DNA from: Oerskovia paurometabola
GTDB taxonomy: Bacteria; Actinomycetota; Actinomycetes; Actinomycetales; Cellulomonadaceae
DNA length: 64,000 nt
NCBI RefSeq assembly: GCF_016907365.1
Contig: NZ_JAFBBV010000001.1
Location: 1,922,001 to 1,986,000, forward strand
Reading direction: 5' to 3'
Part shown: positions 52,510-62,254 of the stretch, in pieces
How the letters are laid out: the number at the start of each line of letters is the position of its first letter
Position numbering within the stretch: the first letter of the stretch is position 1
The notes under the pieces: model-generated
Seen by the model: only the letters and a program-made list of their open reading frames with translations
Database searches by the model: none
What the model was told of the DNA's origin: nothing
Translations under genes and position numbers: made by a program

Positions 52510-53043
52510 ATGAGGACCTCGACCACGCAGGTGACCTCGGCGCAGCCGATGCCCCACGGACAGGCGGTGGCGCCCGTGCAGGAGCCTGCGCACTCGCACG
52601 ACCTCCTCACCCGACGCTCGCTCCTCGTGTCCGCAGGTACGGGCGCGGGGGCGTTGGTCCTCGCTGCCTGCTCGGGCGGCGGTGGCGGGAGCAGTGCCAC
52701 CGGGACCACGGGCGAGGGCGGGGGGACGAGCGGGACTGCCGCGGCGCCGTCGGGCACCGTGGTCACCGCCACGGGCGACGTGCCCGTGGGCGGCGCGGTG
52801 TCCGTCCAGGTCGACGGCGCGCCCTACCTCGTGACCCAGCCCGAGGAGGGGACGTTCGAGGCCTTCAGTGCGATCTGCACGCACCAGGGCTGCACGGTCG
52901 CGCCGGGCGACGGCGAGCTCGACTGCCCGTGCCACGGGTCCCGCTTCGACCTGAGCACGGGCGACGTGCTCGCCGGCCCGGCGCCCTCGCCGCTCCCACG
53001 GCTCGCCGTCACGGTCAGCGGGACGGACGTCGTCACGACCTGA
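52510..53043 (+). CDS. Rieske [2Fe-2S] lipoprotein with Tat signal
   Basis: A 177-residue secreted electron-transfer protein. The twin-arginine signal is [15 protein letters not shown], ending in lipobox LAAC with Cys54 for membrane anchoring. A Gly/Ser/Thr linker (about 55-82) leads to the Rieske domain with Cys123-T-His125 and Cys139-P-C-His142 as cluster ligands, and Cys128/Cys141 as the probable disulfide. It is not the three-helix Rieske subunit of the actinobacterial bc1 complex. ATG 52510 has GGAGGG upstream. Redox partner unknown; the divergent four-helix protein is a candidate. Confidence 0.92.
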   Translation: MRTSTTQVTSAQPMPHGQAVAPVQEPAHSHDLLTRRSLLVSAGTGAGALVLAACSGGGGGSSATGTTGEGGGTSGTAAAPSGTVVTATGDVPVGGAVSVQVDGAPYLVTQPEEGTFEAFSAICTHQGCTVAPGDGELDCPCHGSRFDLSTGDVLAGPAPSPLPRLAVTVSGTDVVTT

Positions 53044-53143
53044 CGCACGGGCGACGGGCGACGGACGGCCAGCGGGACGCGCGTCGCACGCAGGCTCACC
53101 GACCGCCTGCCGGACGTCCACCGCTCCCGCACGAACGGCTTCG

Positions 53144-53149
53144 TAGACT
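53144..53149 (+). promoter_or_regulatory. -10 box of the hisC operon, leaderless type
   Basis: TAGACT, 6 nt, GTG 53156. Confidence 0.65.
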
Positions 53150-53155
53150 GTCCTG

Positions 53156-54382
53156 GTGACCACTCCACTCCTCGAGTCCCCGGACGGCGCACCCCAGGCG
53201 GGTGCCTCCCTCTCGCAGCCCCGCGCGCACGCCGCGTCCGAGGTGCACCTGCCGGTGCGGACCGAGCACGCGGGGATCGAGCCGTACGGGGCGCCGCAGC
53301 TCGACGTCCCCGTCCTGCTCAACGTCAACGAGAACCCCTACGCGCCCTCGGCCGAGGTCGTCGCGACCATCGCCGCCGACGTCGCCGCTGCCGCCGCGAC
53401 CCTCAACCGCTACCCGGACCGCGACTTCCTGGGACTGCGCCAGGACCTCGCGGACTACCTCGCGGGGGAGTCGGGCGTGCGCGTGGCCCCCGAGCAGGTG
53501 TGGGCGGCCAACGGGTCGAACGAGATCATGCTGCACCTGCTCCAGGCCTTCGGCGGCCCGGGGCGCACCGCGCTGTCCTTCGCGCCCACCTACTCGATGT
53601 ACCCCGAGTACGCGCGCGACACCTCCACGGCCTGGGTCACCGGCCGCCGCGAGGAGGACTTCACGCTCGACGCCGACGCCGCTCGTGCGGCGATCGCCGA
53701 GCACGCGCCGTCCGTGATCCTCCTGGCGAGCCCCAACAACCCGACGGGCACGGCCCTGTCGCGCGAGGTCGTCGAGGCCGTGTGCGAGGCGGCGCTCGCG
53801 GTCACGCCGCGCGGCGCCGAGCCGGGCACGTCCGCGGTCGTCGTGGTCGACGAGGCGTACGGCGAGTTCCGTCGCGCCGGGGTCCCCTCGGCCCTCGAGC
53901 TCCTCGAGCGCTACCCGAACCTCGCGGTCACCCGCACCATGTCCAAGGCGTTCGCGCTGGCCGGGGCCCGTGTGGGCTACCTCGCTGCGGCGCGCCCGCT
54001 CGTGGACGCGCTGCGCGTGGTCCGCCTGCCGTACCACCTGTCGGCCGTGACGCAGGCCGTCGCCCGCGCGGCGCTCAAGCACTCGGCGTCCCTCCTGGCC
54101 CAGGTCGACGACCTGCGGGCCGAGCGCGACGCCACCGTCGCCTGGCTGCGCGCGCAGCGTCCGGCCGTCCTGGACGGCGAGCCCTTGCAGGTCGCCGACT
54201 CCGACGCGAACTTCGTCCTGTTCGGCACGTTCCCGGACCGCCACGCGATCTGGCAGGGCCTGTTGGATCGAGGCGTCCTCATCCGGGAGACTGGACCGGA
54301 CGGATGGCTGCGGGTGTCGATCGGCACGCCGCAGGAGATGACGGCGTTCAAGGACGCCCTGGTGGAGGTGGCAGGACTGTGA
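53156..54382 (+). CDS. hisC: Histidinol-phosphate aminotransferase
   Basis: PLP enzyme converting imidazole-acetol phosphate to histidinol phosphate; 408 residues. Motifs: [13 protein letters not shown] near the N-terminus, [38 protein letters not shown], and [19 protein letters not shown] with the PLP lysine in SKAF. GTG 53156 follows the leaderless box. It starts an operon with hisB, an unknown protein, hisH, hisA and sseB. The N-terminal 30 residues are longer than usual. Confidence 0.96.
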   Translation: MTTPLLESPDGAPQAGASLSQPRAHAASEVHLPVRTEHAGIEPYGAPQLDVPVLLNVNENPYAPSAEVVATIAADVAAAAATLNRYPDRDFLGLRQDLADYLAGESGVRVAPEQVWAANGSNEIMLHLLQAFGGPGRTALSFAPTYSMYPEYARDTSTAWVTGRREEDFTLDADAARAAIAEHAPSVILLASPNNPTGTALSREVVEAVCEAALAVTPRGAEPGTSAVVVVDEAYGEFRRAGVPSALELLERYPNLAVTRTMSKAFALAGARVGYLAAARPLVDALRVVRLPYHLSAVTQAVARAALKHSASLLAQVDDLRAERDATVAWLRAQRPAVLDGEPLQVADSDANFVLFGTFPDRHAIWQGLLDRGVLIRETGPDGWLRVSIGTPQEMTAFKDALVEVAGL

Positions 54383-54978
54383 AGCGCACCGCGCGCATCG
54401 AGCGGGCGACGTCGGAGTCGAGCGTGCTCGTCGAGCTGGACCTCGACGGGACCGGGAAGACGGACATCTCGACGACCGTCCCGTTCTACGACCACATGCT
54501 GACGGCCCTCGGCAAGCACTCGCTCATCGACCTCACGGTCAAGGCCACGGGTGACACGCACATCGACGCGCACCACACGGTCGAGGACGTCGCGATCACG
54601 ATCGGCGAGGCGCTGCGGATCGCGCTGGGCGACAAGGCCGGGATCTCACGGTTCGGCGACGCCATGGTCCCGCTCGACGAGGCGCTCGCGCTCGCGGTCG
54701 TGGACGTGTCGGGTCGCCCGTACCTCGTGCACGAGGGTGAGCCCGCGGGGCAGGAGTACCACCTGATCGGTGGCCACTTCACGGGGTCGCTCACCCGCCA
54801 CGTGCTCGAGTCGATCGCGCACCACGCGGCCATCTGCATCCACGTGCGCGTGCTCTCGGGCCGCGACCCCCACCACATCGTGGAGGCGCAGTTCAAGGCG
54901 CTCGCCCGCGCGCTGCGGTTCGCCGTGGCGCCCGACGCCCGGGTCGACGGCATCCCGTCGACCAAGGGCGCCCTGTGA
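54379..54978 (+). CDS. hisB: Imidazoleglycerol-phosphate dehydratase
   Basis: Dehydrates imidazoleglycerol phosphate to imidazole-acetol phosphate. The 199-residue monofunctional form shows the manganese-binding histidine motifs [11 protein letters not shown] and [16 protein letters not shown], plus [17 protein letters not shown] near the N-terminus and ends GIPSTKGAL as usual. GTG 54379 overlaps hisC by 4 nt. It also overlaps the next gene by 4 nt. Confidence 0.97.
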   Translation: MKRTARIERATSESSVLVELDLDGTGKTDISTTVPFYDHMLTALGKHSLIDLTVKATGDTHIDAHHTVEDVAITIGEALRIALGDKAGISRFGDAMVPLDEALALAVVDVSGRPYLVHEGEPAGQEYHLIGGHFTGSLTRHVLESIAHHAAICIHVRVLSGRDPHHIVEAQFKALARALRFAVAPDARVDGIPSTKGAL

Positions 54979-55583
54979 CCTCCGAGCCGACCACCCCCGC
55001 TCAGCCCGACGGGCCTGAGCACGGCGATCACCCCCGCGACCCGCGGACGACCGAGACGGACGACATGACCACCCCGCAGAACCCCGCCGACGAGCCCGAG
55101 CTGGACCTGGAGATCCCGGACGACATCTCGAGCCTGCTCACCCCGTCCGCCGACCCCGACGTCGCTGTCCTCGTGACGCAGATCGCGGGCGCCGAGCCGC
55201 TCGCGGCGGCGTGCTCCATCGCGCAGATCGAGGTCGACGCCGTGCCCACCGGCATCGGTGCGCTCGCCGTCCTGCGCGACCTGTCGGGCGACGCCCCGCA
55301 GCGGGCGGCGGCCGCGATCTCGACGCTCGTCAAGGGCGTGCCCCTGATCCTCCTCACGCGTCGTGGCGAGCAGCTCACGGCGACCCGCTGGGAGGACGGG
55401 GTCGAGGGCGACACCCTCGCCCCCGGCCTCGTGCTCGGCGGCGCCCCCGAGGAGCTCGAGGACCTCGTGACGGGGCACGCGACCGTCACGGACCTCCCGG
55501 GCGTCGTCCCCAGCTCGGGCATCTCACGCTGGAAGGCCATGCGTCTGCTCACCGCCTCCGCCCGCAAGGCGCGCAAGAAGTGA
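54975..55583 (+). CDS. Unrecognised protein in the his operon
   Basis: A 202-residue protein between hisB and hisH, overlapping both by 4 nt (GTGA). The first 55 residues are acidic and Pro/Thr-rich. The remainder is a mixed alpha/beta domain with [40 protein letters not shown] and a basic C-terminus ([19 protein letters not shown]). I do not recognise a family. An ATG at 55065 would give a shorter form. Tight coupling to hisB and hisH suggests regular co-expression, but no histidine enzyme is missing that it obviously replaces. Confidence 0.75.
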   Translation: MTSEPTTPAQPDGPEHGDHPRDPRTTETDDMTTPQNPADEPELDLEIPDDISSLLTPSADPDVAVLVTQIAGAEPLAAACSIAQIEVDAVPTGIGALAVLRDLSGDAPQRAAAAISTLVKGVPLILLTRRGEQLTATRWEDGVEGDTLAPGLVLGGAPEELEDLVTGHATVTDLPGVVPSSGISRWKAMRLLTASARKARKK

Positions 55584-56227
55584 GCGAGGGCCCCTCGGTC
55601 GTCGTCCTCGACTACGGCTTCGGCAACGTCCGCTCCGCGGTCCGCGCGCTCGAGCGGGTCGGCGCGCGCGTCGAGCTGACCGCGGACCGGGCGCGCGCGT
55701 CGGAGGCAGAGGGCCTGGTCGTGCCCGGCGTCGGCGCGTTCGCCGCGGTCATGGCGGGGCTCAAGGCCGTGCGCGGCGACCAGATCGTCGAGCGCCGCCT
55801 CGCGGGCGGTCGTCCCGTGCTCGGGATCTGCGTCGGCATGCAGGTCATGTTCGACGAGGGCGACGAGCACGGCACCCTCACCGAGGGGCTCGGCGAGTGG
55901 CCCGGCATCGTCGACCGCCTCGAGGCGCCCGTCGTCCCGCACATGGGCTGGGACACCGTCGAGGTGCCCGAGGGCTCGGTGCTGTTCGACGGGATCGCCG
56001 ACGAGCGGTTCTACTTCGTGCACTCCTACGCGGCGCGCCACTTCTCGCTGGGCGTCGACGAGCCCGTGGGTGCGGCGTTCCGCGCCCCGCTCGTCACGTG
56101 GTCCGACCACGGCGGCCGGTTCGTCGCGGCCGTCGAGAACGGTCCGCTCTCCGCGACGCAGTTCCACCCGGAGAAGTCCGGCGACGCCGGTGCCCGGCTC
56201 CTGGAGAACTGGGTCCGTTCGCTCTGA
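55580..56227 (+). CDS. hisH: Imidazole glycerol phosphate synthase, glutaminase subunit
   Basis: Class I glutamine amidotransferase that feeds ammonia to HisF. The 215-residue protein has the catalytic Cys in [11 protein letters not shown], His and Glu in TQFHPEKSG, and the N-terminal [19 protein letters not shown] 55580 overlaps the previous gene by 4 nt. Its partner hisF is not in the window. A 116-nt gap without a gene follows. Confidence 0.97.
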   Translation: MSEGPSVVVLDYGFGNVRSAVRALERVGARVELTADRARASEAEGLVVPGVGAFAAVMAGLKAVRGDQIVERRLAGGRPVLGICVGMQVMFDEGDEHGTLTEGLGEWPGIVDRLEAPVVPHMGWDTVEVPEGSVLFDGIADERFYFVHSYAARHFSLGVDEPVGAAFRAPLVTWSDHGGRFVAAVENGPLSATQFHPEKSGDAGARLLENWVRSL

Positions 56228-56343
56228 TACCCGTCCGGGAGGGGCTCAGGCCCCGCCCCTCGCTCGACCGTTCATCGTGTCACCCGGCGCCTGCGCCCCG
56301 CGCTCGCGCCCACCCCCTCGTGAATCCTCGGAAGGACCACCTC

Positions 56344-57075
56344 ATGACCGATCGTCTCGTCCTGCTGCCCGCCGTCGACGTCGCCGCCGGGCAGGCGGTG
56401 CGCCTCGTCCAGGGGGAGGCGGGCTCGGAGACCTCGTACGGCGACCCGCTGTCGGCGGCCCTCGACTGGCAGGCCGGCGGCGCCGAGTGGGTGCACCTCG
56501 TCGACCTCGACGCGGCCTTCGGTCGCGGCTCCAACGCCGAGCTCCTGGCCGACGTCGTCGCGCGCCTCGACGTCAAGGTCGAGCTCTCCGGTGGCATCCG
56601 GGACGACGAGTCCCTGGCCCGTGCGCTCGCGACGGGCTGCTCGCGGGTCAACCTCGGCACCGCGGCCCTCGAGAACCCCGAGTGGACGGCCAAGGTCATC
56701 GCCGAGCACGGCGACGCGATCGCGGTCGGGCTCGACGTGCGTGGCACGACCCTCGCGGCCCGCGGCTGGACGCAGGAGGGCGGGGACCTGTGGGAGGTCC
56801 TCGAGCGCCTCGACGCGGCAGGCTGCTCGCGCTACGTCGTGACCGACGTGACCAAGGACGGGACGCTGCGCGGCCCCAACATCGACCTGCTGCGCGAGGT
56901 CGCCTCGCGCACCGACGCCCCGGTCGTCGCGTCGGGCGGCATCTCGAGCCTCGCGGACCTCGAGGCGCTGCGCGCGCTCGTGGGCGAGGGCGTCGAGGGG
57001 GCCATCGTCGGCAAGGCCCTGTACGCGGGCGCCTTCACGCTGCCCCAGGCCCTCGACGTGGCAGGCCGTCCGTGA
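56344..57075 (+). CDS. hisA: Phosphoribosyl isomerase (HisA, possibly bifunctional PriA)
   Basis: TIM-barrel isomerase for ProFAR in histidine synthesis; in many actinobacteria (PriA) it also serves tryptophan synthesis. The 243-residue protein has catalytic Asp in [15 protein letters not shown] and in [15 protein letters not shown], plus [27 protein letters not shown] and [11 protein letters not shown]. The GRGSN and KDGT(L)RGPN segments resemble PriA. Bifunctionality cannot be proved here; it would require absence of trpF elsewhere. ATG 56344 has GGAAGGA upstream. Confidence 0.95.
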   Translation: MTDRLVLLPAVDVAAGQAVRLVQGEAGSETSYGDPLSAALDWQAGGAEWVHLVDLDAAFGRGSNAELLADVVARLDVKVELSGGIRDDESLARALATGCSRVNLGTAALENPEWTAKVIAEHGDAIAVGLDVRGTTLAARGWTQEGGDLWEVLERLDAAGCSRYVVTDVTKDGTLRGPNIDLLREVASRTDAPVVASGGISSLADLEALRALVGEGVEGAIVGKALYAGAFTLPQALDVAGRP

Positions 57076-57926
57076 CCTCGCCCTTCTCCGACCGCTCCGC
57101 CGGTTCCGACCCTTCGGCCGCCTCGGCTCCTCCGGTCATCGGTGATCCGCACGCGGGGCACGCGCACGGCGCGTCGCCGTTCTCGAAGGGCCCGGCGGGC
57201 GAGGGGACGGGCAAGGCGCTGCCTCCGTCCTCGGGCTTCGCGGACGACGACGGCTCGGCCGACCCGGCGCTCACGAGCGTCCTCGCGGACTTCTCGGCGG
57301 GGACGGCGAGCCTCACGGAGGTCGTCGCGCAGCTCGGCCGCACGCGACTGCTGATCCCCATCCTGGCCGAGCTCGAGAAGTCGGGCGTCGGGGAGCACGG
57401 GCAGAAGGTCGACAAGGAGGCCTCGGCGGGCGTCGTCGCGCTCGAGGCGCCCGACGGACGCCGTGCGCTCCCGGTGTTCTCGAGCGTCGCGAGCATGGCC
57501 GCCTGGCGTCCCGACGCGCGCCCGGTCCCGGTCGACGCCCCGCGCGCCGCCCTGTCCGCCGTGAGCGAGGACTGGTCGCTCCTGGTCCTCGACCCCTCAG
57601 GACCGGTCACGGTCCTGGTCCCGCGCCCTGCGGTGTGGGCGCTCGCGCAGGGCAAGCAGTGGGCGCCCGCGGTCGCGGACGGCGTGGTCGCGGCAGACGT
57701 CTCTGCGGAGATCGCGGGCGCGGTCTCGGGGATCGAGCACGTCGCGGCGGTCCGCGCCGAGACCGGTCGGAGCGCCGAGGTCGCGGTCGTGCTCTCGATC
57801 GACTCGGGGCTCGACCGGCGCGGCCTGGACGCGGTGCTGGCGCAGGTCAACGCGGCCCTCGCGGGCAGCGACGTGGTCTCGGAGCGGGTCGACTCGCTCG
57901 AGCTGCGCATCGGGCGCGCCGACTGA
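57072..57926 (+). CDS. SseB family protein
   Basis: A 284-residue protein. After a disordered N-terminus (about 1-70) comes an SseB-like domain with [45 protein letters not shown] and [23 protein letters not shown], the hallmark arrangement. The family includes actinobacterial proteins of unknown function next to his or infC genes. GTG 57072 overlaps hisA by 4 nt, so it is the last gene of the hisC operon. No signal peptide was seen. Confidence 0.88.
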   Translation: MTSPFSDRSAGSDPSAASAPPVIGDPHAGHAHGASPFSKGPAGEGTGKALPPSSGFADDDGSADPALTSVLADFSAGTASLTEVVAQLGRTRLLIPILAELEKSGVGEHGQKVDKEASAGVVALEAPDGRRALPVFSSVASMAAWRPDARPVPVDAPRAALSAVSEDWSLLVLDPSGPVTVLVPRPAVWALAQGKQWAPAVADGVVAADVSAEIAGAVSGIEHVAAVRAETGRSAEVAVVLSIDSGLDRRGLDAVLAQVNAALAGSDVVSERVDSLELRIGRAD

Positions 57927-57939
57927 CCTGCGGACGCGA

Positions 57940-57993
57940 CGTCGTCGGGCGCCTGGCGGGGACCGTGCGGTGCCCGGAGGATGCCCGACGACG
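57940..57993. terminator. Candidate terminator between sseB and the GerW-like gene
   Basis: CGTCGTCGGGC (57940-57950) pairs perfectly with GCCCGACGACG (57983-57993); the 32-nt loop can fold further. It lies between convergent genes. Confidence 0.55.
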
Positions 57994-58032
57994 CCACCCG
58001 GCTCGCGCTGCGCGGTAGGCGAACGCAGGGGT

Positions 58033-58464
58033 TCAGCGGCGACGGCGCCCCAGGACCCAGCCGCCCACGAGCGCGACCACCATGGCCACGACCTGGCCTC
58101 CCAGGATGACCCGGTTGAGGTCGAGAGCGGGGTGCCACCGGGTGCCGTCGGGGCCCACGGCGTAGACGCCGACGGGACGCACGTGCACGCCGAAACCCCC
58201 GCCGCCCCCGGCTCCCTCGCCCGGACCCTCGCCCTGCCCGGTGTCGTCCGCCGAGGAGGCCGTCGACCCGTCGAGCGCGCCGACGCCGTACCCGTAGCCC
58301 GTCCCGCTGCCGCCCCACACCTTGGCGACGGGAATCACCAGGGTCCCGTCGCGCTCGTAGGCCTCGCCGAAGACCTTGCGCACCGAGAAGGCGTCGCTCG
58401 CGGCGCGTGTGATGAAGGAGGGGTCCGGTCGGCCCGTCGCGTCCTTGCTGCTGTCGCTGCTCAT
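58033..58464 (-). CDS. GerW (YtfJ) family protein
   Basis: A 143-residue protein with the GerW/YtfJ core: VRKVFGEAYERDGTLVIPVAKVWGG, a Gly-rich stretch (GSGTGYGYGVG and GEGAGGGGGFGVHVRPVGVYAV) and a C-terminal membrane helix (about 119-139) with an RRRR tail. In Bacillus the family is linked to spore germination, but it also occurs in non-sporulating actinobacteria with unknown function. ATG 58464 is set by a leaderless TAGGCT box that contains the stop codon of the upstream protease gene. Confidence 0.88.
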   Translation of the reverse strand: MSSDSSKDATGRPDPSFITRAASDAFSVRKVFGEAYERDGTLVIPVAKVWGGSGTGYGYGVGALDGSTASSADDTGQGEGPGEGAGGGGGFGVHVRPVGVYAVGPDGTRWHPALDLNRVILGGQVVAMVVALVGGWVLGRRRR

Positions 58465-58471
58465 GCTTGGC

Positions 58472-58477
58472 AGCCTA
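58472..58477 (-). promoter_or_regulatory. -10 box of the GerW-like gene, overlapping the protease stop
   Basis: The minus strand reads TAGGCT, 7 nt, ATG 58464; its TAG is also the protease stop codon. Confidence 0.6.
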
Positions 58478-59236
58478 CGAGCAGGGCGGCAGGGTCGCGA
58501 AGGCTGACGAGTCGTCGAGCATCGCGCGCAGCGTCGAGACGGGCACGAGGAGCGACGCGTCGGTCGACTTCGCGTAGACCACGCCGATCACCTCGCCGGC
58601 CTCGTTGAGCGCGGCCGACCCCGAGCTGCCGGGTTCGACCTGCGCGTCGGTCACGAGCACCTGGCCCAGGTTCTCGTGCAGGGGGTCCGTGGCGGTGCCC
58701 ACGACCTTGCCCTGCGTGACCGTGAGCTGGCCGCCCTCGGGGTAGCCGACGACCGTCACGGTGTCGCCCTGGGCCGGGTCGGCGGCCGCGAGCGTCGGGG
58801 CCGAGGGGAGGTCGTCGCTCGTGCGCACGATCGCGAGGTCCGCGAGCCCCGCCGCGCTCGCTGTCTCGACCTGGATGTCGCGGCCGTCGTAGGTCAGGAC
58901 CTGGAGGGACTTCGACCCCTCGACCACGTGCTTGTTGGTGATGAGCGTGCGGTCGTCGAGCGCGAAGCCCGAGCCCGTCGAGAGCGACGAGCACCCGACG
59001 TTGCGGATGCGGACCGCCATGCGCTTGACCGCGTCGAAGCCGTCCGGGGAGAGGTTCTCCGAGCCGACGGGATCGGCCTGGGGCGCCACGCTGGGCACGA
59101 CCGAGGTGGGCATGGGCTCGGGGAGCCCGGGCAGGACCCCGCACCCCGCGGCCAGGGCCGCGAGGAGCGTCGCGGTGACGGCGGCGGTCACCGGGCGGGC
59201 GGGCGACCGGGGACCGGAGCGCCGTGCCCGACTCAC
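58475..59236 (-). CDS. Lipid-anchored trypsin-like serine protease
   Basis: A 253-residue exported protein. The signal peptide (about 1-31) ends in LAALAAGC with lipobox Cys32. The chymotrypsin-fold domain has His103 (TNKHVVEG), Asp133 (LADLAIV) and Ser205 (EPGSSGSAAL), a complete triad. Two other cysteines, Cys82 and Cys252, may form a disulfide. There is no PDZ domain, unlike HtrA. GTG 59236 overlaps the stop of the membrane coiled-coil protein by 4 nt, so they are made together. A probable envelope protein-processing enzyme; the substrate is unknown. Confidence 0.9.
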   Translation of the reverse strand: MSRARRSGPRSPARPVTAAVTATLLAALAAGCGVLPGLPEPMPTSVVPSVAPQADPVGSENLSPDGFDAVKRMAVRIRNVGCSSLSTGSGFALDDRTLITNKHVVEGSKSLQVLTYDGRDIQVETASAAGLADLAIVRTSDDLPSAPTLAAADPAQGDTVTVVGYPEGGQLTVTQGKVVGTATDPLHENLGQVLVTDAQVEPGSSGSAALNEAGEVIGVVYAKSTDASLLVPVSTLRAMLDDSSAFATLPPCS

Positions 59237-59967
59237 TTCTCGAGCTCCTTCTGGAGCTCGGTGTTGGCGGCCGTCGCGGCGTTGCACAGGTCGTCGACCT
59301 GGGTCGCGAAGCGCGCGAGGTCGTCGGGGTTGTAGGCGTCGCGGTTGTTGAGGTAGCCGATGAGCTCGTCCTGGGCGGTGGTGCACTGGCCGAGGGCCGC
59401 GGCGACGGTGCCGGCGGCCTCGGAGATGCGGGCCTGGTAGTCGAGGTACTGCTGCGAGGCCACGTTCTCGTCGCCGAGCTGGGCCTTCTCGTTCGCGAGC
59501 GCGGTGATGCGCTCCTGGGCCGTCGTGAGCTGGGAGCGCGCGGACTCGAGCTCGGCGTTCGCGCCGTCGAGGTCGGCGTCGAGCTGGGCGACCTGGCGAC
59601 CGAGCTCGCGGGACTCCTTCTCCCACTGCGCGCTGCGGTCCTGCCAGCTCAGCGTCGTGACCAGGAGGTACGCCGCGAGCCCCAGCGCGACGACGAGCGC
59701 TGCGGAGAGCACGAGGATCGCGACGGTCTTCCCGCGCCCCGACCGGCCACGCGCGGGTCCGGTCTCCGGTCCCGTCCGGTCCGCGGCGGACAGGTAGGCC
59801 TGGGTCTGCGGGGCGGCCCCCGGGAGCGGGGTCGAGCTGCCCGGGACGAACGCCGGGGGAGCGGGCGGCGGACCAGGGGTCCCACCGGGCGGGGGCACGA
59901 CGCCGTCGCCCCCGTGCGCGCTGGACGGCGGGGGAGGCGTCGGCTGCCCGCCCGGCGGGGTGCTCAA
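59233..59967 (-). CDS. Single-pass membrane coiled-coil protein, Pro-rich cytoplasmic tail
   Basis: A 244-residue protein not assigned to a family. The N-terminal 78 residues are Pro/Gly/Ala-rich and cytoplasmic; one membrane helix spans about 81-104; the exterior part is a long coiled coil (about 108-165, SRELGRQVAQLDADLDGANA and following heptads) and a small helical domain with two cysteines (LGQCTTAQDEL, VDDLCNAATA). It starts with a rare TTG at 59967 that overlaps the DUF1844 stop (TTGA) and ends overlapping the protease start (GTGA). A scaffold or regulator for the protease is a reasonable inference. Confidence 0.75.
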   Translation of the reverse strand: MSTPPGGQPTPPPPSSAHGGDGVVPPPGGTPGPPPAPPAFVPGSSTPLPGAAPQTQAYLSAADRTGPETGPARGRSGRGKTVAILVLSAALVVALGLAAYLLVTTLSWQDRSAQWEKESRELGRQVAQLDADLDGANAELESARSQLTTAQERITALANEKAQLGDENVASQQYLDYQARISEAAGTVAAALGQCTTAQDELIGYLNNRDAYNPDDLARFATQVDDLCNAATAANTELQKELEK

Positions 59968-60317
59968 CTGACCGCGCCCGTGTACTTCTCGCCGGGGCCC
60001 TCGCCCAGGGCGTCGGGGTAGACCGAGGCCTCGCGGAACGCGAGCTGGAGCGAGCGCAGGCCGTCGCGGAGCGACCGGGCGTGCTGGTTGCCGATGTCGG
60101 GGGCCGCGGCCGTCACGAGCGCGGCGAGGGCGTTGATGAGCTTGCGCGCCTCGTCGAGGTCCAGGTGCTCCTTCTCGGCGGCGTCCTCGGCGAGGCCGCA
60201 CTTGACGGCGGCGGCGCTCATGAGGTGGACGGCGGCGGAGGTGATGACCTCGACGGCTGCGACGTCGGCGATGTCCCGGGTGGCGTCCTGGGCGATGGGG
60301 TCGTTCTCGGTAGTCAT
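59964..60317 (-). CDS. DUF1844 family protein
   Basis: A 117-residue, mostly helical soluble protein. DIADVAAVEVITSAAVHLMSAAAVK, DLDEARKLINALAALVTAAAPDIG and LRDGLRSLQLAFREAS are the family signatures. DUF1844 genes lie beside infC in most actinobacteria; here katA and furA are inserted between. Function unknown. ATG 60317 has GGAAGGAT upstream. It is the first gene of a coupled trio with the coiled-coil protein and the protease. Confidence 0.92.
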   Translation of the reverse strand: MTTENDPIAQDATRDIADVAAVEVITSAAVHLMSAAAVKCGLAEDAAEKEHLDLDEARKLINALAALVTAAAPDIGNQHARSLRDGLRSLQLAFREASVYPDALGEGPGEKYTGAVS

Positions 60318-60504
60318 GTGCTCATCCTTCCAGAGGGAACGAGCGCTCGGGACCCGTCCGGGGTGCCCGAGCGGGCCCGACCGCGGGGCGCGGTGGACGG
60401 CAGAGGTGCGCGGCGCCGTCGGGCACCTCGCTCAGTCCAAATAGTGTGCCAAGCGACCGAGTCCGGCTCCGCCTCGCCCGGCAGCCGCGCGGAGGCGGCG
60501 AAGA

Positions 60505-60547
60505 GCCCGGAGGCCGGGCCCGCGGGGAGCGGACCCGGCCTCCGGGC
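60505..60547 (-). terminator. Terminator after katA
   Basis: Perfect 14-bp stem (60505-60518 with 60534-60547), 15-nt loop, 49 nt beyond the katA stop. Confidence 0.75.
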
Positions 60548-60595
60548 GTGACGCGCGCCCTGCCCGACGACGGAGCGCCGGGCAGCGGCGCGGCG

Positions 60596-62098
60596 TCAGG
60601 AGTGCGCGGGCTCCGACGTGACGCCGGGCTCGTCCGCCGCGAGCGGGGCGACCTCGAGAGCGCTGCGCAGAGCAGCGCCCAGGGCTGCGTCCACGTTGGT
60701 CCAGTACTGGATCGCGCGCTCGCGGATCGCGATGCTCTGCACCCCGCCGACGGCGTTCGTGATGGTCTCGAGGAAGCGCGCCTTGGCCGCGTCGTCGAAG
60801 ACCTCGCGGTAGAGCGTGCCGGCCTGGCCGAAGTCGTCGTCCTGCGCGTGCAGCGTCGCCGCGGAACGCGTCAGCTCACCGTCCGACTCCCAGGACCCGA
60901 CGCCCGCACGCGCCTCGTCGGCCACGGGGCCGCCCAGGCTGTTGGGGGCGTAGACCGGCGTCGTGGGCGCGTTGAACCCGTGACGCTGGGCACCGTCCTG
61001 CGAGTAGTTGTGCACCGGCGCGGCGTGCGGCGCGTTGACCGGGATCTGGTTGTAGTTGGTGCCCACGCGGTAGCGCTGCGCGTCCGGGTAGGAGAACACG
61101 CGGGCCATGAGCATCTTGTCGGGGCTGATGTCGATGCCCGGGACCGTGTTCGCGGGGGAGAACGCCGCCTGCTCGATCTCCGCGAAGAAGTTCTGCGGGT
61201 TGCGGTTGAGCGTGTGCGTCCCGACCTTGATGAGCGGGTAGTCCGCGTGCGGCCAGACCTTCGTCAGGTCGAACGGGTTGAAGCGGTACGTCTTGGCGTC
61301 CTCGTACGGCATGACCTGGACGTGCACGTCCCAGGAGGGGAAGTTGCCGGCCTCGATCGCCTCGTACAGGTCGCGGCGGTAGTAGTCCGCGTCGGCGCCT
61401 GCGATGAGCTCGGCCTCCGAGCCCTCCATCTCGACGTTGCCCTGGTTCGAGGTGAAGTGGTACTTGACCCAGAAGCGCTCGCCGGCGGCGTTGATCCACT
61501 GGTAGGTGTGCGAGCCGAAGCCCGGCATCTCGCGCCACGAGCGCGGCAGGCCGCGGTCGCCCATGAGGTACGTGACCTGGTGCGCCGACTCGGGGGACAG
61601 GGTCCAGAAGTCCCACTGCATGTCGGCGTCGCGCAGGCCCGAGCCCGGCAGGCGCTTCTGCGAGTGGATGAAGTCGGGGAACTTGATGCCGTCGCGGATG
61701 AAGAAGACCGGGGTGTTGTTGCCGACGATGTCGTAGTTGCCCTCGGTCGTGTAGAACTTCACCGAGAACCCGCGCACGTCGCGCCAGGTGTCGGGGGAGC
61801 CCTGCTCGCCCGCGACGCTCGAGAAGCGCTGCAGCGTCTCGGTGCGCGCGCCCGGCTGGAAGACTGCCGCGCGGGTGTACGCCGAGACGTCCTCCGTGAC
61901 GACGAACTCGCCGAACGCGCCACCGCCCTTGGCGTGCACGATGCGCTCCGGGATGCGCTCGCGGTTGAACTGCGCGAGCTTCTCGACCAGGTAGCGGTCG
62001 TGCAGCGCCGTCGCGCCGTCAGCGCCCGCGGTCAGCGAGTGGGCGTCGCTCGGGACGGGGGTGCCCGTCTGGGTCGTGGTGAAGGGGGTGTTCGTCAT
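60596..62098 (-). CDS. katA: Monofunctional heme catalase
   Basis: Breaks down hydrogen peroxide in the cytoplasm. The 500-residue small-subunit catalase has the distal His55 ([14 protein letters not shown]), Asn128 ([15 protein letters not shown]), the proximal heme-tyrosine segment [15 protein letters not shown] and the NADPH-region sequence [17 protein letters not shown] 62098 has AAGGAGAAG 5-13 nt upstream. It follows furA on the same strand after a 156-nt gap, the usual arrangement for Fur-family peroxide control of catalase. A hairpin terminates it. Confidence 0.97.
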   Translation of the reverse strand: MTNTPFTTTQTGTPVPSDAHSLTAGADGATALHDRYLVEKLAQFNRERIPERIVHAKGGGAFGEFVVTEDVSAYTRAAVFQPGARTETLQRFSSVAGEQGSPDTWRDVRGFSVKFYTTEGNYDIVGNNTPVFFIRDGIKFPDFIHSQKRLPGSGLRDADMQWDFWTLSPESAHQVTYLMGDRGLPRSWREMPGFGSHTYQWINAAGERFWVKYHFTSNQGNVEMEGSEAELIAGADADYYRRDLYEAIEAGNFPSWDVHVQVMPYEDAKTYRFNPFDLTKVWPHADYPLIKVGTHTLNRNPQNFFAEIEQAAFSPANTVPGIDISPDKMLMARVFSYPDAQRYRVGTNYNQIPVNAPHAAPVHNYSQDGAQRHGFNAPTTPVYAPNSLGGPVADEARAGVGSWESDGELTRSAATLHAQDDDFGQAGTLYREVFDDAAKARFLETITNAVGGVQSIAIRERAIQYWTNVDAALGAALRSALEVAPLAADEPGVTSEPAHS

Positions 62099-62254
62099 CG
62101 TCTTCTCCTTCAGGTGAGGCCGTCATGGGCCCAGGACCTGTGCGTGGGTAGGGGGCGGTAGGGACAGGTGCTCCGGGGGAGCGGTGAGGGGTCGTGGCTG
62201 TGCCCCGCAGGTACGGGGCCGGTCAGGGGGCCGCGTGGCGGTGCCGGCGGGTGG

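Noticed and set aside
62202-62219. GCCCCG/CGGGGC hairpin between furA and katA as a terminator
   Set aside because: Only six pairs, and such short GC hairpins occur by chance in this genome; it may be an attenuator, but the evidence is too weak.
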